Shown here: one piece after another, positions 59,470-64,000 of the stretch
Position numbering within the stretch: position 1 is the stretch's first letter
How the letters are laid out: every line of letters starts with the position of its first letter
Origin: Hymenolepis diminuta
Taxonomy: Eukaryota > Platyhelminthes > Cestoda > Cyclophyllidea > Hymenolepididae
Length of the DNA: 64,000 nucleotides
Direction: 5' to 3'
NCBI GenBank assembly: GCA_900708905.1
Contig: CAADRB010000003.1
Span: 2,968,779-3,032,778 of the forward strand
Notes under the pieces: generated by a model
What the model saw: the letters and a program-made list of their open reading frames with translations, nothing else
Told to the model about the DNA's origin: nothing
Databases searched by the model: none
Translations under genes and position numbers: made by a program

Positions 59470-59787
59470 AGAGTACCTTCGCCTAGATGTTCTTTTGGCG
59501 ACAGTGTATCACATTAAGTCGACAGCATCGGAAGCACATCCCATGTCTACTTTTGGATTAGTATTTACCCGTTTCTACGGAATTATTAACGGAAAATATT
59601 GCTATTGTTTGGTAAATTCAAACACGCAAACCAGAATATTAATGCTACAATGTTTAGACCGCCATAATTATTGAGGGTGAGAAAGTCTTTGCTGGAACTC
59701 TCATATGCGATCAAGAAAGTGCCCTGAAAACCCCAACGGTAGGTCTGAAATTACAAATAAACGTCAATTAAATGCCTATTAAATCAA

Positions 59788-60121
59788 TTACGCACCAAAC
59801 TGATAGCCATACATAATCGGAGACTTGTTCAATAGTACATCAGATCGGCATTCTTCTACTTGCTCCAAAACAACAAGGCCCTTGTGCAGGCGTAAACTTA
59901 AGTTTTCATTAAAAGCGGCTACACATTCATCGGCGGTAATTAACTCAACGATAAACGAAGTTTCAACAACTATCTCAAAAGGAGAATCTGTTCCACGTAG
60001 AGCATAAATATCGATTAACCCCAAATGGGCATATGGAAGGTTATGTTTATTTATGAAGTACTCCTTATTGATAAAAAACAGACAGGAACGCAATTCGAGG
60101 CATACATCTACCACTCCTAGA
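59788..60121 (-). CDS. Terminal exon of an unidentified minus-strand gene
   Basis: A 111-codon frame follows a good acceptor (TTAAATTCTAG at 60122) and ends in TGA-type closure at 59788. It reads V-V-D-V-C-L-E-L-R-S-C-L-F-F-I-N-K and later L-I-T-A-D-E-C-V-A-A-F-N-E-N-L-S-L-R-L-H, a beta-rich, non-repetitive composition typical of coding sequence. The incoming phase is 1 and no matching upstream exon was found before TFIIA (60903). The family is not recognised. Confidence 0.45.
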
Positions 60122-60902
60122 ATTTAAAATAAGATTTATGTTCTACAGGATACCCGCGACCCCGTTTTTTGAGGAAATAAAATAGACCGGAACTGGTTTC
60201 CGTACACGCCACCCATGTCGGAGGTCACGGGTTGGATACGCCTTCAGAGAATTCATTAATGGCAAGTCAAGGAAGAGATGACAGGATATAAGCTTCTAAT
60301 TGTAGCTCCCTCAAAATAACACCAATCTAAGAAGAACGGACATGGAAATCACAATAAATTGAGATGTTGTCGCTAAAATTAATCTTGCTAATCAGCATAC
60401 GTCAAGGCTTTTAATTTGACAACATCTCGACCCTAACGTTACTTTTTTGCAATCCATCTGAAAATAAGCAAATTTGAAGCGAGAAATCATGTATTAATTC
60501 AGTCACTACAAAAAGAGACAAACAGTGCAAAGTCAAGTAAGGAGGAAGGAATTAGGAGACAGGCATCATCAGTAGCAAAAAAGAGAAAGAAAAGTAATCT
60601 TGATAATGGAATGAATGCTTGAAGTAGAAATCACAGACTGGTTAGGAATTATCAGCCAAATGACGATTCTTTCCGACAGTGCGTAAGTGGAATGCTGTGA
60701 CTCTATTTACAAAGAAAAAGAGAAAGAAAGCAAAATCACCAAAATCAAGACACTTGGAATTAAATGAAAGACGCGAAAAGCCTGACCAGAAGTTCAGGAC
60801 ACATTGATCAGGCGATATCAATAATGCAAGGGGAGAACAACAAAGAAGAAAAGAGGAGAGAGACAGGTGAGATGATCTTGCAAGAGATTGCTTTGAGAGA
60901 GA
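60122..60902. other. Spacer between TFIIA-L and the unidentified minus-strand exon
   Basis: It contains a B-box-bearing SINE piece at 60213-60242 and the 3' flank of the TFIIA gene. No clear poly(A) signal was found for TFIIA. Confidence 0.45.
60213..60242 (+). repeat. SINE piece with polymerase III B box
   Basis: C-G-G-A-G-G-T-C-A-C-G-G-G-T-T-G-G-A-T-A-C-G-C matches the B-box half of the minus-strand copy at 33539-33592. Confidence 0.5.
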
Positions 60903-63900
60903 TCAAGGTCGAAATGAGGCATCAACTAGCCAGTCTGTCTCGACAATCATCTTCTGGAAAAGACGATCTCGACCCCTGATTTTCATTACTCCGTCGTGCA
61001 ACCAGAAACGCCACTTGCTTCTACATCGACTCACCTGAAAGGGAAATTTGAAACGCGTTAAGGCTGAGATCCCAGTATATTAACGCGGCGACGCGGTTGA
61101 AGTAACTAAGAGCACAAAAATGCATTCAGTTGATTTTAGGAATGAAAAAAGATAAGGAAAACAATTACCACAGAATAAATCCATAAACCTAATTACACAA
61201 AGACCTCAAGAAAAGAATAATAAAATCAATAAAATTATACAAGATCGACTTAAAGAGAGGTTTATACACAAAAATAAGAAAGCATGTGCTTCCTGACTTA
61301 ATCTGCCATAAATTTTGATTAATCTGATCTCATTAAGTGAATAAAGCAAGTTCCAAGGCGGCCGAGAAGCCACATCAGTTTATCTATAGATCAGCTCTTC
61401 GTCCGTCGTTCGTTATGTTTCCTCGTCAATGCTTTACTGTTCACAGTTACTTGTTTTCGTCTATCAATGAAAATGTCAAATATTCAAGGTGCTCAGTTAT
61501 CAGAAAGCACTAAACTTGTGGAAGGAATTGGATCCAATTGACGCCAAGCCAGATTTTTTAAATTATATGTGCGTAAACCTAACCAAGACAGCAGGATATA
61601 TGTCCCCTTATTTATAAAGAGCGTACACATTCCTCTATTCGGACAGCACAGAGGACATAAATTGGGAAAGATTTGGTCCATGAAATTCCGACTTTTTACT
61701 CATTCATTACTCACTGGAGAACAATATGCGCTATTGATTTTCAAAGGATTCCTTGAAGAGACTCGGTTTGAATGTAATGCCAACCCTGGAGATAACATTC
61801 TGGCCTGTAGCTTTTCAACAACCCATGTCTTTTCGAAGAATTAAGGCAACCATAAATTTGGCATTGTTACTAATTATTGACCGTTGTGTATGAGATGATC
61901 CGAACGTGTTATTAATGCCCATGAAACCGCAGAATAATACAAATTCCTATATTGGGAAAGTCATTAACTAATCCAGCAAGAAGAAGGGTAGATGGAGGAG
62001 GGATAGAATCAAACAGTAGTAGATTATTCGGAATTATTAAGGAACGTCATTTGATTAGTTACTTAATGTGCCAAGTAAAAATGTCAAAATTGGGGAGCAA
62101 TGTGCTTAACTGAACTCTTGTTTGGATGTTTACAAGTTACTGACTGATCTACTTAGAGCAGCTAAATCAGACTAACGAAGGTACTTTGAAACTTACAGAG
62201 CTCATAGAAGTTCGCTAACGCACAAATATTGGGAATTTATTCAAATACTTCATCGTCTTCTTACATTTGTACATGTGAGTTAAAAAAGCCCTACCGGAAA
62301 TGTACGATGAAACCAAAAAACGGAAAAATCAAATCGCAGAGAGTAAAATTTCAATTACTTATAAAAAATTCCAAATTCCCCAAGTGTAAAGTTCTTCATT
62401 AATGAGCTAATTTCTGAAGAGCTGCAAAGGTTACCTTCAAAGGATTATAATGGTGTATATGCCAAGTTATACACAATCCCTGTTTGATATAGGCGGGTAA
62501 AATGTCAAGTGGCCTGTTCCTAAAGTACCGAAAAGATAGAAGAGGAATACGCAAGCTGAGCATAATCAAGAGCGAGGCTTGAAAGAGCTGAAGAACAAAA
62601 GGGGAGCGTCAATCAAATGAACACACATTTGTACATAAGCATTTGGCCTTGGGGAATCGAATCATTAGTGATTCATACCGGAGTCTAGGTGTATCTTCCC
62701 GTTGAACACTGTATAACACTAAGCTCCAATTTTCGTCCCCAAGTGTGCAGTAGCATGCCGTCCATAAGCAGTGGAGACGTCGCGTCTGCTTACGGAGCAC
62801 ATTTACCAGAGGTTCTGAGAGCTCTTCTGAATAGGCCAGCTGCCCTGCATAAAAGAGACATCACATGAATAGGTTCATTCCATCCTAAATAGCCCTGTGG
62901 AACACGTTTTACTATTTAGCCTCACCACAGTTTAATAGTAAGCCTTCATAGACCTACTGTCCTCAGGTGGGAAGTCGTTAAATGGGAGCTGAATTTCTCA
63001 TAGTCGTTTACGGCGACCATTATGAGCTTTTGTGTAACTCCCAATCAAACTCACATTTTCAAGACGATATTTAATAAGCAAAATTAGACGTAAACAATTC
63101 TTTCAGGTCAGATTTAAATTTTGATTTGATCTCCGTGACAACTCTTGATTCAAATTCTAAATATTGGATAATCAAACGGATCGATAAGCCACATATTCAC
63201 GGCCCGTATTCGCATTGAAAATCAAAATCGAGTTAGCTCACCCAGGTTTCAGTCCTAGCACTTTGATATTATCAAATTTTGCATGAACGTTCCTTGTGCA
63301 CGTAATTCCGAAAAGATCTTCCAAAAACCTTTGCACTCGAACAACCATCCTGTCACATTCTTGAATAATTAAACGTCTGCAGATCTTTACGGGGAGTGAC
63401 TTGACAATCATGCTGTGAAGGTGAAACACCGTTACATAGTGGATAATGAACGGACATTCACAACAGAATCGTATGTTTCAAGTATCCAAAAATTTTGTAA
63501 ATAAACCTGTTTGAAATATGAGGAAAGTTAAATTTCGATTGTTTAAGATTGTAAGAAAATTTACATCAAACATAATCACCACCAGCCTGTGTGTATAGAA
63601 GAAAAGCAATAAACCAATTTCAGAAAGGAGAAGATGAGATCACAGAAGGAAAACGCGTGATGTCATAAAGTAAGCAAGACTTACACGATCGTACTGGCAA
63701 ACCACGAGATTCTCTGATTGAAAGAGCTCCTCAGAATCCTCATCGCTCACGTCATCGCCAGAACCCAACGGCTCATCTTCCTCTTCCTCTTCTTCCTCAT
63801 CATCATCGTCATCATCATCATCGTCTTGTTCCTTCGGTCCTGTTCCACTGCCGTTCTTATCTCCTCCGCCATTGTCTCCTGAAGCGATAGCACCATCAAC

Positions 63901-64000
63901 ACCACCGACACCATCTTCCTGCTCCTTTTTCCCTGATCCCATCTTAGTCTTTTCAGGGGGAGGCAGATCAGGAATGTGGGCGTGTTCAGCGGCGGTTTGC
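60903..64000 (-). CDS. GTF2A1: TFIIA large subunit (alpha/beta), C-terminal part
   Basis: TFIIA binds TBP and stabilises it on promoter DNA. Two minus-strand exons are visible: 63685-64000 (entering from beyond the window) and the terminal exon 60903-61034. They join in phase 0 across a 2.65-kb intron (GTAAGT donor, CCCTTTCAG acceptor). Exon 1 has a Gly-rich stretch, a run of 9 Asp and 7 Glu, then E-P-L-G-S-G-D-D-V-S-D-E-D and E-N-L-V-V-C-Q-Y-D, almost the same as human E-P-L-N-S-E-D-D-V-S-D-E-E and E-N-V-V-V-C-Q-Y-D. The terminal exon gives S-K-W-R-F-W-L-H-D-G-V-M-K-I-R-G-R-D (human N-K-W-K-F-H-L-K-D-G-I-M-N-L-N-G-R-D) and then E-T-D-W, followed by nine extra residues. This is the TBP-contacting beta-barrel. 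The N-terminal four-helix part is beyond the right edge. Confidence 0.93.
61035..63684 (-). other. TFIIA-L intron (2.65 kb)
   Basis: At about 63245-63415 a minus-strand frame (M-I-V-K-S-L-P-V-K-I-C-R-R-L) lies between acceptor-like TTCACAG and donor-like GG|GTGAGC, but its phase does not fit the TFIIA exons. Nothing else is recognised. Confidence 0.6.

Noticed and set aside
60764..60979. 71-codon plus-strand frame
   Set aside because: It is antisense to the terminal TFIIA-L exon, which explains why it is open.
63238..63429. Exon-like frame inside the TFIIA-L intron
   Set aside because: It has acceptor- and donor-like ends, but the phase fits neither TFIIA-L nor the exon at 59.8-60.1 kb.
1..64000. 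CRISPR arrays, bacterial operons or a viral genome
   Set aside because: No spaced direct repeats of that type and no bacterial or viral gene blocks; all recognised genes are eukaryotic with spliceosomal introns.

Overview
The window is eukaryotic DNA and most likely comes from a parasitic flatworm, probably a tapeworm. The sequence is AT-rich. Genes are split by very short introns of 31-40 bp, a second class of about 67-72 bp, and some introns of several kilobases. Two secreted Kunitz-type genes, a mariner and a probable Merlin transposon fit this assignment. Splice sites are GT-AG, the standard genetic code is used, and there are three runs of N. The species cannot be named from the sequence alone.

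Layout. From 1 to 13 kb lies the 5' part of a Par-1/MARK-type protein kinase gene on the minus strand, with four coding exons visible and the rest beyond the left edge. At 15.6-16.4 kb is a compact five-exon gene for a divergent TATA-box-binding protein (+). At 19.5-20.8 kb is a full-length but dead mariner transposon. At 21.9-22.2 kb is ribosomal protein L37a/eL43 (+), and at 23.7-24.4 kb a TMEM9-family protein (-). From 24.4 to 42 kb genes are sparse: two secreted Kunitz genes (28.5 kb and 37.9-38.6 kb, both +), dispersed repeats, a mariner fragment at 39.5 kb and some unassigned exons. A GCNT-type beta-1,6-N-acetylglucosaminyltransferase lies at 43.2-45.3 kb (+), followed by a probable Merlin remnant at about 46.5-47.1 kb (-).

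The right third holds a tiny tail-anchored membrane protein gene with a 10-bp first coding exon (47.9-48.1 kb, -), an intronless gene for a basic orphan protein (52.0-52.8 kb, -), and an intact reading frame resembling a degenerate forkhead domain (53.8-54.4 kb, +). It also holds LAMTOR4 (56.2-56.6 kb, -), the 3' end of an unidentified plus-strand gene (59.2-59.5 kb), a convergent unidentified exon (59.8-60.1 kb, -), and the C-terminal half of the TFIIA large subunit gene, which leaves the window on the right (60.9-64.0 kb, -).

There are no operons in the bacterial sense. The genes are mostly unrelated housekeeping functions: polarity kinase, basal transcription (a TBP-like protein and TFIIA-L), ribosome, lysosome and mTORC1 anchoring (LAMTOR4, TMEM9), Golgi glycosylation and secreted protease inhibitors. 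The most unusual items are the divergent TBP, the forkhead-like protein, the Kunitz protein that has lost its inhibitor signature, and the mariner whose perfect termini flank a broken transposase. Exon calls rest on splice signals, reading phase and remembered family sequences; no alignment or transcript evidence was available.
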